64,000 nt of DNA from Sulfurovum sp. UBA4779 (GCA_002403155.1 DHHF01000008.1:186001-250000); one strand, 5' to 3'. Shown: positions 8,881 through 18,054, counted from the first letter of the stretch. Notes: generated by a model from the letters alone, not told the origin. Numbers and translations: made by a program.

Positions 8881-8882
8881 AG
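8795..8882 (+). pseudogene. Truncated copy of the sir2 gene (first 29 codons)
   Basis: Codes for the first 28-29 residues of the Sir2-family protein found intact at 12632-13450, up to the NAD-binding glycine loop ITAGAGMG, then runs into unrelated sequence and stops at 8950. The promoter (TATAAT at 8783-8788) is kept, so a short useless peptide could still be made. The remnant converges on the UPF0104-type gene ending at 8892. It marks a duplication or insertion involving the 3.7-kb segment between the copies. Confidence 0.85.
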
Positions 8883-8891
8883 GGATTGATA

Positions 8892-9866
8892 TCATCGAAG
8901 CGCCCATCTTGTCATCAACATACCCGGCAGCATCGGCAACCATACGGTGAATCCTCTCAACAGCAAAGTCGCACTGAGAGCGGCTTCCATGGATACTCCC
9001 ATCATATGCAGCAGCGTGACGGAGGTGATCTCAAATGTGCCAAGTCCAAGGGGGATCGGGCCGACCGTGGCAACCATGGATGCAAAAATAAAACTCGGAA
9101 ATGCCGTCCAAAAAGAAACATTCGCACCAACGACTTTCAGCATGACCCATAAGGTGGCTGAATCCATTAAAAAAACTGTACCGTGAAAAAAAGCAATGGC
9201 AAAAATCAATACCGGTCTGTGCAGCATTCCCACGCTTGAATTTCCAATCGCTCTCATCAGTCCGCTGAGACCGGGAATTCGAAGGAGGATAGCGGGGAGT
9301 TCCTTTTTGCCGATACTTCTCAGCCATAAAGTCCCCGTAGGAATACCTACTGCGACGATCGCAAATATCAGTGAAATCAAAATAATCCATTCGTTAAGCT
9401 TATGGTAGAAATACAATAAAACCACGGCCGCGACAGCAGCAAGCAGATAGGCGCCGTAATAAGCCACCAAGCTTACTATCAGTGTTGATATACAGATAGA
9501 GTTGGGAATACTCCGTTTTTTTAAAGCAGCGATAAAGAAAGCCGTGCCGCTCATCCCGCCTGTCGGCAAAGACTGCTCGGTAAAAAGTTTTGCGATGCCA
9601 AGAGGAATCAACGACCATAAGGACTGGCGATATCCCATTTTCTTCAAGGGAACATACCATGCACCTGCTGCGCTGAAATAAGTGGTTATCTGGAGCAGTA
9701 AGGCTATCATCAACCATTTTGGTTCAGCTTGACGCGCGAGATTCGTGAAATGCTCCAGCTCCACAAAATGCGTTACTATCATGATCAGACCTGATAGCAA
9801 CAATACACCTAACAGCCAGGAATATATTTGGGGCAATAGAGGCTTTTTGGAGTGTTGATGATTCAT
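8892..9866 (-). CDS. Integral membrane protein, UPF0104/flippase-like (AglD/MprF-type)
   Basis: A 324-residue polytopic protein with about eight hydrophobic segments and the family features EHFTNLARQ near the start, EQSLPTGGMSG (about 92-102) and GPIPLGLGTFE (about 262-272). This family is related to the membrane part of lysylphosphatidylglycerol synthases and to AglD; a lipid flippase role is suggested for some members. It overlaps the P-type ATPase stop by ATGA, so the two are made together, and both lie between the two sir2 copies. Function with the ATPase is unknown. Confidence 0.75.
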   Translation of the reverse strand: MNHQHSKKPLLPQIYSWLLGVLLLSGLIMIVTHFVELEHFTNLARQAEPKWLMIALLLQITTYFSAAGAWYVPLKKMGYRQSLWSLIPLGIAKLFTEQSLPTGGMSGTAFFIAALKKRSIPNSICISTLIVSLVAYYGAYLLAAVAAVVLLYFYHKLNEWIILISLIFAIVAVGIPTGTLWLRSIGKKELPAILLRIPGLSGLMRAIGNSSVGMLHRPVLIFAIAFFHGTVFLMDSATLWVMLKVVGANVSFWTAFPSFIFASMVATVGPIPLGLGTFEITSVTLLHMMGVSMEAALSATLLLRGFTVWLPMLPGMLMTRWALR

Positions 9867-12430
9867 TGACGGCTGCCTTTAATCATCCCGATACGATGAA
9901 AAAATATACGTTTGGTGAATTCTGACACAATGACATAAAGAATCGTGATCCCCAGAATGGCTGTCATGATCGATGCCGGCAGCGGAACAAAACCCATCAT
10001 TTTTCCAATTTCCAGATAAGGCAACAACAGTGTAATAAAAATTACAATGACCGTACTCCAGATCAAAAAGCGCGAAGGTTTGCTTTGGTAGAACGGTTTG
10101 TAGCTTCGTATCACAAAGAGGATAAGCAATTCAGTAAGAAGCGATTCTACAAACCAGCCAGTACGGAAGACCTCCGAAACGGTACCGCTTATGTACAAGA
10201 GCATGCCGAAAGTCATAAAGTCGAACACGACACTGATCAAGCCGAACACGATCATAAAATTTCGGACCAGATTGATATCCCAACGATGAGGCGTTTTATC
10301 CCAATTGCGGTCTATGTTATCGTTGGCGATACCCATAGAGGGAATATCAGACAGGAAATTATTTAACAGAATCTGCTTCGCCAGCATTGGCAGGAAAGGC
10401 AGAAAAAGCGAGGCCAATGCCATGCTGATCATATTGCCAAAATTGGCGCTTGTGGTGATAAAGATGTATTTCAATGTATTGGCAAAAGTATGACGGCCTT
10501 CATGTATCCCTTTACAGATGACTTTAAGATTGTGTTTGAGCAGAATCAAATCGGCTGCTTCTTTGGCTACGTCGGCGGCTTGGTCTACTGAAATTCCCAC
10601 ATCGGCAGCATGAAGGGCCGGAGCGTCATTGATCCCGTCACCCAGATAACCAACTACATGCCCGGTCCTCTGCAAGGCGCTGATGATACGTTCTTTTTGG
10701 TTCGGGTCTACCTCTGCAAACAAATTTACCTTTGTTGCAAGATGCCACAGGGCTTCATCTTTCATGACATCCAATTCTGCACCGGTAATGATACGTTTTG
10801 TTTTGATACCTACTTCTTGGGCGACATGCTGTGCGACATGTTTGTTGTCACCGGTGATAATCTTGAGTTGTACACCCAATCGGCACATCTCACCGAGTGT
10901 TTTGCTTATTCCTTCCTCGGGTGGATCAAAAAAGAGCAGGAAACCTACAAATACCATCTCATGCTCATCATCGCGAGTATAGGTTTTACCTACTTCCAAT
11001 GGTTTTTGTGCGATCCCCAATACACGGAAACCTTGCTTGCTCCACTCTGCAAAATGCTGCTGTATCTCCCGGGAGTGTTTTTCGCTCAGCAACTCGGTTG
11101 TTCTCCCGATCTGAACTCTATCACAGACATCCAGTATGTTCTGCAATGCACCTTTGCTGATCATTAATGCAGAAGCTTCCTGCTTAGAAGTTATGACAAT
11201 GCTCAAGCGCTTACGGATAAAATCATACGGAATTTCATCAATTTTCTGATACTCTCTCATGGATACAGATACTTCTTTACCTGCTGCAATAATGGCATCG
11301 TCAAGCGGATTAGTCAGTCCGGTTTGCAGCCGTGCATTGAGATATGCCAAGTGCAAAACCGATGCAGAAGGGGTACCTGTACTGTCCATGGCATTGTCAA
11401 GTTTAACGACACCCTTGGTCAGGGTACCTGTTTTGTCGGTACAGAGTACATCCATACTGCCTAAATTTTCTATTACATTGAGGCGTTTGACAATGACCCC
11501 TTCTTTAGCCATTTTTTGTGCACCATGAGCCAGTGTGATGGTAAGAATGGCCGGCAGCATTTCCGGTGACAACCCCACAGCCAGGGCCATTGCAAACATG
11601 AAGGCCTCAATGGTCGGATGCTGGAATAAGATATTTACCGATAAAATGGCCAGCATCATGATCACCATAACGCCGATGAGCATAGTTCCAAATCTGCGAA
11701 GTCCCCGTTCAAACTCGGTTTCGGGTTGACTCAAAGCCAGCGAATCGGCAATCCGGCCAAAACGGGTCGTACTGCCGGTGTGCACTATCAACGCCTTTGC
11801 TGAACCGCTGCGTACCGAGGTTCCCATAAAGACACAGTTGGTACGCTCAATGAGGCTGGCATTTTGAGATGCAATACCCGGCCGTTTTTCTACAGGAAAA
11901 GTCTCACCGGTTAACAGTGCCTGGCTCACGTAAAAATTTTTGGACTCAAGCAAAATACCATCCCCTGGGATCAAACTGCCTGCGGTAAGCTGGACAATAT
12001 CGCCTGGAACCACTTCTTGGGAGGGGATCGATAGAGTCTCTCCGTTACGCAGAACCATACTTTTCACAAAGACACGCTGCCGCAGCTTTTCGACGGCATT
12101 GGCAGCACGATACTCTTGGACAAAACTGAGCACGGCAGTTATCAAAATGATCGCCAGTACAATGACTGCATCCAACCAGTCATGTATCAGGATCGAGACG
12201 ATCGCAGCAATCACCAGAATTAGTACCAAAGGGTTGCTGAATTGGTTTAGAAACATCCACAGCACTTCACTGCGTCGATGACCGATCTCCATTCTGTTTT
12301 GACCATATTTCTGCAATCTATCAGCCGCTTCGGCCCGATCCAGTCCATTATGGCTGCTGTTTAGTTCTTGGAACAAGTCATCGGCAGACCAGCTCCAGTA
12401 ATTGTCTATAACAGAAGAGGATCGGTTCAT
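9863..12430 (-). CDS. mgtA: Magnesium-transporting P-type ATPase, MgtA/MgtB type (P3B)
   Basis: An 855-residue P-type ATPase. It has an N-terminal cation-ATPase domain, actuator motif TGE (174-176), phosphorylation site DKTGTLT (D332), hinge GDGINDAP, and about ten membrane helices. The LSPEMLP motif in helix 4 (about 288-293) and VFIGFLLF/FDPP-like P-domain segment are typical of MgtA rather than Ca or heavy-metal pumps. It imports Mg2+ under limitation in known cases. The leader holds a strong hairpin at 12464-12502. The gene pair mgtA-UPF0104 forms an operon inside the sir2 duplication. Confidence 0.9.
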   Translation of the reverse strand: MNRSSSVIDNYWSWSADDLFQELNSSHNGLDRAEAADRLQKYGQNRMEIGHRRSEVLWMFLNQFSNPLVLILVIAAIVSILIHDWLDAVIVLAIILITAVLSFVQEYRAANAVEKLRQRVFVKSMVLRNGETLSIPSQEVVPGDIVQLTAGSLIPGDGILLESKNFYVSQALLTGETFPVEKRPGIASQNASLIERTNCVFMGTSVRSGSAKALIVHTGSTTRFGRIADSLALSQPETEFERGLRRFGTMLIGVMVIMMLAILSVNILFQHPTIEAFMFAMALAVGLSPEMLPAILTITLAHGAQKMAKEGVIVKRLNVIENLGSMDVLCTDKTGTLTKGVVKLDNAMDSTGTPSASVLHLAYLNARLQTGLTNPLDDAIIAAGKEVSVSMREYQKIDEIPYDFIRKRLSIVITSKQEASALMISKGALQNILDVCDRVQIGRTTELLSEKHSREIQQHFAEWSKQGFRVLGIAQKPLEVGKTYTRDDEHEMVFVGFLLFFDPPEEGISKTLGEMCRLGVQLKIITGDNKHVAQHVAQEVGIKTKRIITGAELDVMKDEALWHLATKVNLFAEVDPNQKERIISALQRTGHVVGYLGDGINDAPALHAADVGISVDQAADVAKEAADLILLKHNLKVICKGIHEGRHTFANTLKYIFITTSANFGNMISMALASLFLPFLPMLAKQILLNNFLSDIPSMGIANDNIDRNWDKTPHRWDINLVRNFMIVFGLISVVFDFMTFGMLLYISGTVSEVFRTGWFVESLLTELLILFVIRSYKPFYQSKPSRFLIWSTVIVIFITLLLPYLEIGKMMGFVPLPASIMTAILGITILYVIVSEFTKRIFFHRIGMIKGSRQ

Positions 12431-12463
12431 TGTCTATCCAATATGCAGATTATTGCCTTTTCC

Positions 12464-12502
12464 ATCATCTGATATACTTCTTATGAAGCAGTGTCAGATG
12501 AT
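12464..12502 (-). promoter_or_regulatory. Hairpin in the mgtA leader
   Basis: Arms ATCATCTGA (12464-12472) and TCAGATGAT (12494-12502) pair perfectly; inside, CTTC and GAAG (12477-12480 and 12485-12488) pair around TTAT. It lies 34-72 bases before the mgtA start codon, so it may be an operator or a leader RNA element. It does not match a named magnesium riboswitch as far as I can see. Confidence 0.45.
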
Positions 12503-12613
12503 CACCAGTTTATGATGTCTATCTATCACTAAAGTATACAAAAATATTTTTTCAATTACAAGAAGAAGTGAATGACGATTGAATTGAAATGATGGATTGA
12601 ATCCAGGATAGCC

Positions 12614-12717
12614 ATATGCTATAATTTTCCTATGAATATAACACAAAATCTACAAAAAGCAAAAAAAATACTCCAAGAAGCCGATGCGCTCTTCATTACT
12701 GCCGGGGCAGGGATGGG
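12614..12717 (+). repeat. Direct repeat, copy 2: promoter and 5' end of intact sir2
   Basis: Partner of 8777-8880, 3,837 bases away and in the same orientation. Here the repeat continues into the complete gene, so this copy is the functional one. Confidence 0.9.
12616..12632 (+). promoter_or_regulatory. Extended -10 promoter of sir2, apparently leaderless
   Basis: ATGC-TATAAT: an extended -10 with the TATAAT hexamer at 12620-12625. The ATG is at 12632, only six bases later, where transcription would be expected to start. No ribosome site fits in between, so the mRNA is probably leaderless. The same spacing holds in the truncated copy (TATAAT 8783-8788, ATG 8795). Confidence 0.5.
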
Positions 12718-13450
12718 GGTTGACAGCGGGCTGCCTGATTTTAGGGGGGAAGAGGGGTTTTGGCACGCCTATCCTAAAGCCAAAGCGCTTGGGCTGTGTT
12801 TTGAAGCGCTGGCAAATCCGCAGTGGTTTGAGGATGACCCCAAACTCGCATGGGCTTTTTACGGCCATAGGCTCCAACTTTACCGTGATACCGTGCCTCA
12901 TGAGGGTTTTAAAAAACTGCTTGAGCTATCTTATACTAAAAAATATGGTTCTTTTGTTTTTACTTCCAATGTCGATGGGCAATTTCAAAAAGCAGGGTTT
13001 GAGGAGAGCAGGGTGATGGAGTGTCACGGCTCGATCCATCATCTGCAATGCTGTAATGACTGTCAAGGAAAAGTGTGGAGTGCAGAGAGGACAAATGTCG
13101 AGATCACAGAGGATTTTCAGGCGAAAGAACCGCTGCCAAGCTGTCCTTTATGCGGCGGCATGGCGCGGCCAAATATTTTGATGTTTAATGATTTTGGCTG
13201 GAATTATAGCCGTACGAATGCACAAAGAGAGGAGCTTAAAGGCTGGATGCAGATGCTGGAGCATCATGGAGCGAAGCCGGCCGTTATCGAAACGGGGGCA
13301 GGGACAACCGTACCCGCCGTGCGCAATACCTCCCGGCAGATAGCCAAAAATTTCGATGTGCCTTTGATACGGATCAACCCGCGTGAGAGCTTTGGAGCAG
13401 CGATTGAACTGCCGATAGGAGCACTTGAAGCACTAAATAATATTATATAA
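12632..13450 (+). CDS. Sir2-family NAD-dependent protein deacylase (sirtuin-like)
   Basis: A 272-residue protein with the Sir2 signatures: NAD loop TAGAGMGVDSGLPDFRG (23-39), TSNVDG (111-116), catalytic histidine H132 in ECHGSIHH, and a zinc site with C140 or C141/C144 and C171/C174. Sirtuins remove acyl groups from lysines or transfer ADP-ribose. The small domain is typical in size for the bacterial relatives of SirTM or SIR2_2 type, but the exact activity cannot be told. A truncated 5' copy lies 3.8 kb upstream. The gene is followed by an AT-rich palindromic stretch and a convergent gene. Confidence 0.85.
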   Translation: MNITQNLQKAKKILQEADALFITAGAGMGVDSGLPDFRGEEGFWHAYPKAKALGLCFEALANPQWFEDDPKLAWAFYGHRLQLYRDTVPHEGFKKLLELSYTKKYGSFVFTSNVDGQFQKAGFEESRVMECHGSIHHLQCCNDCQGKVWSAERTNVEITEDFQAKEPLPSCPLCGGMARPNILMFNDFGWNYSRTNAQREELKGWMQMLEHHGAKPAVIETGAGTTVPAVRNTSRQIAKNFDVPLIRINPRESFGAAIELPIGALEALNNII

Positions 13451-13521
13451 TATATTGTTATTTTGTGCTTGAGCATCGATCATTTCAGAGCGATATTTTT
13501 CTTTTTGGATTGTTACGGACT

Positions 13522-13983
13522 TTACTGAATCTCATCCAACAATGACATCATATTGCGGTAATGGTCTCCGTGCCAATAGATGCGTCCGCATGCGGGACAT
13601 TGTTCGAAATAGTCAAAATTTTTTTTAACCCCTTCAGGCAAAAGATGTAGGACCTTCTCTTTTTCGACAATGTGAAGAGGGGTGTTGCAGATGGTGCAGC
13701 GGGGAAAAGTGTGGGCTTTTTTGCTGAGGCCAAACCGGGTAAACAGCGCTTGGAGCTGTTCTTGGATATCGGTAGGCAAGAGATAAAATGCATTGGCTCT
13801 TTTGCGCTTTGAAAGTACTTTGTCCCTTGTGAGGATGATACGCCCTTCTTTGTTGGCAAGGTTGATAAGATCATTGTCTTCGATATGAGGAAAGTACAAT
13901 GTATCGTATCCCAAAATACGCAGATATTTGGCCAATCTTCCAAGATGGCAATCGGCGATAAATTTCGGATGGTTCATAGGCAT
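13522..13983 (-). CDS. Mut7-C RNase domain protein with C-terminal zinc ribbon
   Basis: About 153 residues from ATG 13983. The Mut7-C (DUF82) domain begins FIADCHLGRLAKYLRILGYD and continues RIILTRDKVL, the conserved PIN-like acidic core. The C-terminal half has a zinc ribbon, CTIC and CPAC, ending in IYWHGDH. The family is thought to be a nuclease related to the C-terminus of Mut-7. The frame extends upstream to GTG 14067 without a clear ribosome site; the extra residues do not look like the ubiquitin-like domain some members carry, so I prefer the shorter form. Confidence 0.8.
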   Translation of the reverse strand: MPMNHPKFIADCHLGRLAKYLRILGYDTLYFPHIEDNDLINLANKEGRIILTRDKVLSKRKRANAFYLLPTDIQEQLQALFTRFGLSKKAHTFPRCTICNTPLHIVEKEKVLHLLPEGVKKNFDYFEQCPACGRIYWHGDHYRNMMSLLDEIQ

Positions 13984-14203
13984 GACATTGTCTATCCGCT
14001 GCATTTGCTTTTGAAGGATGGCAACGCTGTCTTTGCACAGCCTGCGCGCCTTATTTGCATGAAACACAATGGTTTTAATCTGCTTTTATCGTTTGGTGCG
14101 CCGATCGTTTGTAAAAATATTTCCATAAAAGAAAGTATATCCAAAATATCGCATTTTGAAAGATTTTTAACCTTTTTTTATAAACCTTGATAGACTTGCG
14201 GTT

Positions 14204-15469
14204 ATGATGTTGCACCTTGATTTGGACTGCTTTTTTGCAGCCGCACACCGTATCGGCCATCCTGAACTGCATAAGATTCCTATTGCCGTAGGAGGACGGA
14301 GCAATCTGAGTATCTTTGCGCGAAAAAAAGAGCGCCGTTATCTGAGCGCGGTCGGAGGGGCTTTTACCAGTTCAATACTCAGCAGTAACGACGGCAAGAG
14401 CTTTGAGGAGTATTTTGTCGATCCTGACGGCAGGATCAGGGGGATTATCACCACGGCATCCTATGAGGCGCGGGCGTACGGCGTGAAGACGGCTATGAGT
14501 GTGGCCGAATCGCTCAGAGTGTGCCCGCATCTGACAGTATTGCCCCCCAACTATCCGCTCTACCATGAACTCTCCTATAAACTCAGAATTTTTTTAGAGC
14601 GCGAGATACCATTCGTTGAACAGTTCAGTATCGATGAGTTCTTCGGAGATGTGAGCGGATGGGTGAAAGAGCAGGATATAGAGCGCTTTGCGTTTGAGCT
14701 TAAGCAAAAAGTGAAAGAGGAGCTGGATCTTCCCATCTCGATTGGTGTATCAAGAAGCAAGTGGATCGCCAAACTGGCGACTGAATGTGCCAAGCCCGAC
14801 GGCATCAAAGTGATTTATCCGGACGATGTGGATGATTTTATCCAAGAGATCCCCATCGAGAAATTTCCCGGCATCGGCAAAGGCTATAGCGAGCGGCTTT
14901 CAGGTCGGGGGATACGTACGCTTGGGGATATCAAAAAACGCAAAGAGCTCTTATACGCCTGGGGGAAGCCTGGCAGGCAGCTTTATAACCGGATTTGCGG
15001 GATTGATGAGGAGGGCATCTCTACCTCTCATGACAAAAAGTCCATAGGCATAAGCAGGACTTTTGACCCCCTGAAAGATCGGGCAGAGATACGCCGCCGC
15101 ATTGCCATACTATGCAGGCATCTGGCATTTTTGGCCCACAAAGGCGGCCATACTCCGATGACTTTTGCGCTCAAGATCAGGTATGAGTATCATATCAAAT
15201 CCAAAGATGCGGTTCATACCCACAGGCTATTTAGCGAACAGTATCTCAAAAGCGAAATGCTCAAACTCTTTGAACGCCTTGATATTCATCCTGCCCATGC
15301 GATCATACAATTGGGTTTGACGATCTCTGATTTTTCGGAGAGCAAAAAGACGACGATGGATCTTTTGCACTATGAAAATGACAAGAAATCTTCCTCTATC
15401 ACGGCCTCGATGCAGAAGCTTCGCGAAAAGTTCGGTATCGATATCATCAAGAGCGGGGGAGAGCTATAA
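14204..15469 (+). CDS. dinB: DNA polymerase IV, Y family
   Basis: A 421-residue Y-family polymerase: HLDLDCFFA at residues 4-12 with the first catalytic aspartates, steric/selection segment GIITTASYEARAYGV (80-94), and SIDEFFGD carrying the catalytic D-E pair, then thumb HhH motif FPGIGKGYSERL. It copies past DNA lesions at low fidelity. An extra block of about 48 residues (32-79) lies between the first strand and the TTASYEAR motif; I recall similar inserts in Campylobacterota relatives. A -10-like TATAAA lies at 14179-14184. No strong ribosome site precedes the paired ATG ATG start. Confidence 0.93.
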   Translation: MMLHLDLDCFFAAAHRIGHPELHKIPIAVGGRSNLSIFARKKERRYLSAVGGAFTSSILSSNDGKSFEEYFVDPDGRIRGIITTASYEARAYGVKTAMSVAESLRVCPHLTVLPPNYPLYHELSYKLRIFLEREIPFVEQFSIDEFFGDVSGWVKEQDIERFAFELKQKVKEELDLPISIGVSRSKWIAKLATECAKPDGIKVIYPDDVDDFIQEIPIEKFPGIGKGYSERLSGRGIRTLGDIKKRKELLYAWGKPGRQLYNRICGIDEEGISTSHDKKSIGISRTFDPLKDRAEIRRRIAILCRHLAFLAHKGGHTPMTFALKIRYEYHIKSKDAVHTHRLFSEQYLKSEMLKLFERLDIHPAHAIIQLGLTISDFSESKKTTMDLLHYENDKKSSSITASMQKLREKFGIDIIKSGGEL

Positions 15470-15510
15470 TATTTTATAATATATAAGCAAAAAATGCATT
15501 AATTCAACGG

Positions 15511-16326
15511 TTAGCGTTTTTGATAAACAAGCAGAAACAGCCCTAAAAAAGCGGCAGAAACAAGGATGATGGATGCTCCGGATGTGAGATTGTATACATA
15601 CGAAAACCAAAGCCCCGCAAGTGTGAAAAAAGCTGCGATAAGCCCGGAGATAAACATCATCGAAAATAGGCTATGGGAGAGTTTTTCTGCGATATATACG
15701 GGGATGGTCAGCATGGCGATGACAAGGATCAACCCCACCACTTTGATGGCTATCACTACGGTCAACGCCGAGAGCACCAAAATCAGCGTATAAAAAAAAC
15801 GCACCGAGATCCCTCTGAGGGCGGCATATTCGCTATCGTACGAAACTGCCAAAATATCCCGGTACCAAAACACCATCACAAAAAGTATTACGGCAAGCAA
15901 CGCAGCCATAAAATAAAGATCTTCAGTGGTGACTGCAAGGATGGAGCCAAAAAGATAGCTCATCAAATCCACATTGTATCCCGGTGTCATATCTGTAAAT
16001 ATGATACCGATCGCCATGCCTACTGCCCAGATGAGCCCAATGAAGGTATCGATACGATGGCGCCTATGGAGTGTCAAAAAGGCGATCAGCAGTGCGGCCG
16101 CTACCGCAAAAAGCGATGCTCCCAAAAAGACGGGGATGCCAAAAAAAATCGCCAAACCTATCCCCCCATACGAAGCATGGGCAATGCCGCCTGCTAAAAA
16201 AACCATACGGTTGACGACGATAAGCGAGCCTATGATGCCCGCTGCAAAACTGACCAGCGTCCCTGCGATCAGGGCATGCTGTACAAATCCAAACTGCAGT
16301 GCTTCGATCATTTTCTTGTGCTCCAT
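15511..16326 (-). CDS. znuB: Metal ABC transporter permease, ZnuB/MntB family
   Basis: A 271-residue permease of the ABC-3 family with eight or nine hydrophobic helices and the family motifs GGIAHASYGGIGLA (about 46-59) and YDSEYAALRG near residue 165. It forms the membrane channel for zinc, manganese or iron together with the upstream ATPase. The start codon lies inside the end of the ATPase gene (19-base overlap). No periplasmic binding protein gene is adjacent, so the metal and the third component cannot be named. CDS ends near dinB, which converges on it. Confidence 0.88.
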   Translation of the reverse strand: MEHKKMIEALQFGFVQHALIAGTLVSFAAGIIGSLIVVNRMVFLAGGIAHASYGGIGLAIFFGIPVFLGASLFAVAAALLIAFLTLHRRHRIDTFIGLIWAVGMAIGIIFTDMTPGYNVDLMSYLFGSILAVTTEDLYFMAALLAVILFVMVFWYRDILAVSYDSEYAALRGISVRFFYTLILVLSALTVVIAIKVVGLILVIAMLTIPVYIAEKLSHSLFSMMFISGLIAAFFTLAGLWFSYVYNLTSGASIILVSAAFLGLFLLVYQKR

Positions 16327-17111
16327 TTGGTTTCGCTACTCTCTTGTTGGCCGGCATCATTTTTTTGAGCACCCAGCATCTGCAAAAGCTCCACTTCGCA
16401 GAAATGTTCTTCTTGGCTGCGCGGATGAAACATCGTTTTTTTGTTGCTGATATCGTGAAAAGAGAGCCGTTTGTTGATATGGGCGGCTTTGTTGGCATAT
16501 TCGAGTATCACAGAAATGTCGTGGCTGACCACAATGATCGTCATGTTTTTGTTAAGGATTTTTAAAAGCTCATAAATCTCTCTTTGTCCTTGGATATCTA
16601 TATTTGAAGTGGGCTCATCAAGCATCAGGATTTTGGGATGGGCGCAAAGCGCTCTTGCGATCATGACGCGCTGCCGTTGCCCGCCGGAGAGCGAACCTAT
16701 CTTGCTTTGTGCAAACGCTTGCATGCCGACTTGCTCAAGGGCCCCCATCGCACAGGCTATTTCCTCTTTGCCGTATCCAAAAAGAGGTTTTTTGCTTCCG
16801 ACATGCCCCATCAGTGCCACCTCTATCACTTTGATGGGAAAGTCGGTATTGATGTTTGTATTTTGCGGAACATAGCCGATCAAAGAGACAGCCTCCAAGG
16901 GGGGTTTGTCCATAACCTTGATAGTCCCTTGTTTGCTTTTGAGGATGCCAAGAAGCAGTTTAAGCAGCGTGGATTTGCCTCCGCCGTTGGGGCCGATAAC
17001 GGCAAGAAAATCTTTCTCCTCTACTGTGAGGGAAATATCCTCAAGTATCGTCTGCTTATCGTATGCAAAGGTAAGGTTTTTAACTTCTATAACGGGTGCT
17101 GATTTTTTCAT
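16308..17111 (-). CDS. znuC: Metal ABC transporter ATP-binding protein, ZnuC family
   Basis: A 267-residue ATPase: Walker A GPNGGGKST (about 38-46), signature LSGGQRQRV, Walker B ILMLDEPTSNID, and the switch histidine in VVSHD. The family assignment follows from GYVPQNTNINTDFP and from the ABC-3 permease that overlaps it. It powers metal uptake through the permease. The C-terminal tail after residue 225 is longer and charged. The 82-base gap upstream contains a small CATC-TTTTTA-GATG stem-loop; the gene is the first of the pair. Confidence 0.9.
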   Translation of the reverse strand: MKKSAPVIEVKNLTFAYDKQTILEDISLTVEEKDFLAVIGPNGGGKSTLLKLLLGILKSKQGTIKVMDKPPLEAVSLIGYVPQNTNINTDFPIKVIEVALMGHVGSKKPLFGYGKEEIACAMGALEQVGMQAFAQSKIGSLSGGQRQRVMIARALCAHPKILMLDEPTSNIDIQGQREIYELLKILNKNMTIIVVSHDISVILEYANKAAHINKRLSFHDISNKKTMFHPRSQEEHFCEVELLQMLGAQKNDAGQQESSETKWSTRK

Positions 17112-17193
17112 GGGCGTATTATAGCAAAAGTGTCGTCATCTTTTTAGATGCTCCCATGAAGAGGATGTTTGTTTGCCTCCGCGATAGACCATA

Positions 17194-18054
17194 TCACTGT
17201 TTTTTATTGGCCAGATAGATAAATACCGACAATGAGAGGATGACAAGGGAAATGCCTCCCATCAAATAGAGTGCATTGATCATATCCGGATTTTCTTTCA
17301 TGGCGATTTTAAATACCACCATGAGTGTTTCGATGGCCAATGCGATCAGAATGGTAAAAAGGAATTTTGTAAGCACCTTGACTTCGCCTTTTGCATCTTT
17401 GATGTAGCTTTTATAAAATACTTCCTGTTCTAAAATCGTCTTGGCCAAATCAAATATTGCCAGTCCCAAAGTTGCTGCGATGATGGGTTTAAATATGGTT
17501 TGTATGGAAAGGTCCATGGAAAATAGGCTTTGGGCGAAATTGATTCCCGCATAGAGTATGGCTGCAAAAGCGATCGCCATCATAAAAAAACCCACAACCA
17601 TATAAAACTTTTCCTGAAAAGAGCTAAACGATGCATTTTTTTCAATAAAGCCGAGCCTTTCGATAAGCCGTTTGAGATTGAAGTCCATGAAAAAGATTTT
17701 ATCCCCTTCTTTTTTGCTTACGGTAATGCAGAGATTTTGCGTAGGGGTACTTTTGTAGGGTGTCGTAAATGCAAACTCGTTTTCTTTGATGTTTAAACGA
17801 TTGATCAGGTAATGTCTGTTTGCCCCTTTGGCTTCTTTGTCGATTTTGTTGTAAAAGATATTGGGAGAGATTTGCAGTTTGCTTTGATGGTCAACGACAT
17901 AAACCAGCTCAAGCGATTTGAATGTGCGAAAAAGTTCTTTGTAGTTACTCTCTTCAAGATCGCCGGCAATACCTATGTTGTTGTGAAAAGTATCTTCTAT
18001 GAATGCCTCAACCTCTTCTTTGTGTTTATAGTAAACGTCAATATATTCTTTCAT
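17194..18054 (-). CDS. Membrane protein with an N-terminal Cache/PDC-like region
   Basis: A 286-residue protein. Residues 1-145 are soluble and resemble a PDC/Cache sensor fold (SPNIFYN..., NRHYLINR, then LCITVSKKEGDKIFFMDFNLKRL); residues 148-282 hold four hydrophobic helices. There is no N-terminal signal or helix, so the sensor half is probably cytoplasmic, which is unusual for Cache domains. There is no output domain. AAGGAG lies before the ATG on its own strand. It stands alone, divergent from the stator pair. Conserved-hypothetical; no function is proposed. Confidence 0.6.
   Translation of the reverse strand: MKEYIDVYYKHKEEVEAFIEDTFHNNIGIAGDLEESNYKELFRTFKSLELVYVVDHQSKLQISPNIFYNKIDKEAKGANRHYLINRLNIKENEFAFTTPYKSTPTQNLCITVSKKEGDKIFFMDFNLKRLIERLGFIEKNASFSSFQEKFYMVVGFFMMAIAFAAILYAGINFAQSLFSMDLSIQTIFKPIIAATLGLAIFDLAKTILEQEVFYKSYIKDAKGEVKVLTKFLFTILIALAIETLMVVFKIAMKENPDMINALYLMGGISLVILSLSVFIYLANKKQ

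Noticed and set aside
13436..13462. AT-rich palindrome after sir2 that resembles one after dinB (15466-15490)
   Set aside because: Only T/A rich sequence in both; the match could be chance.
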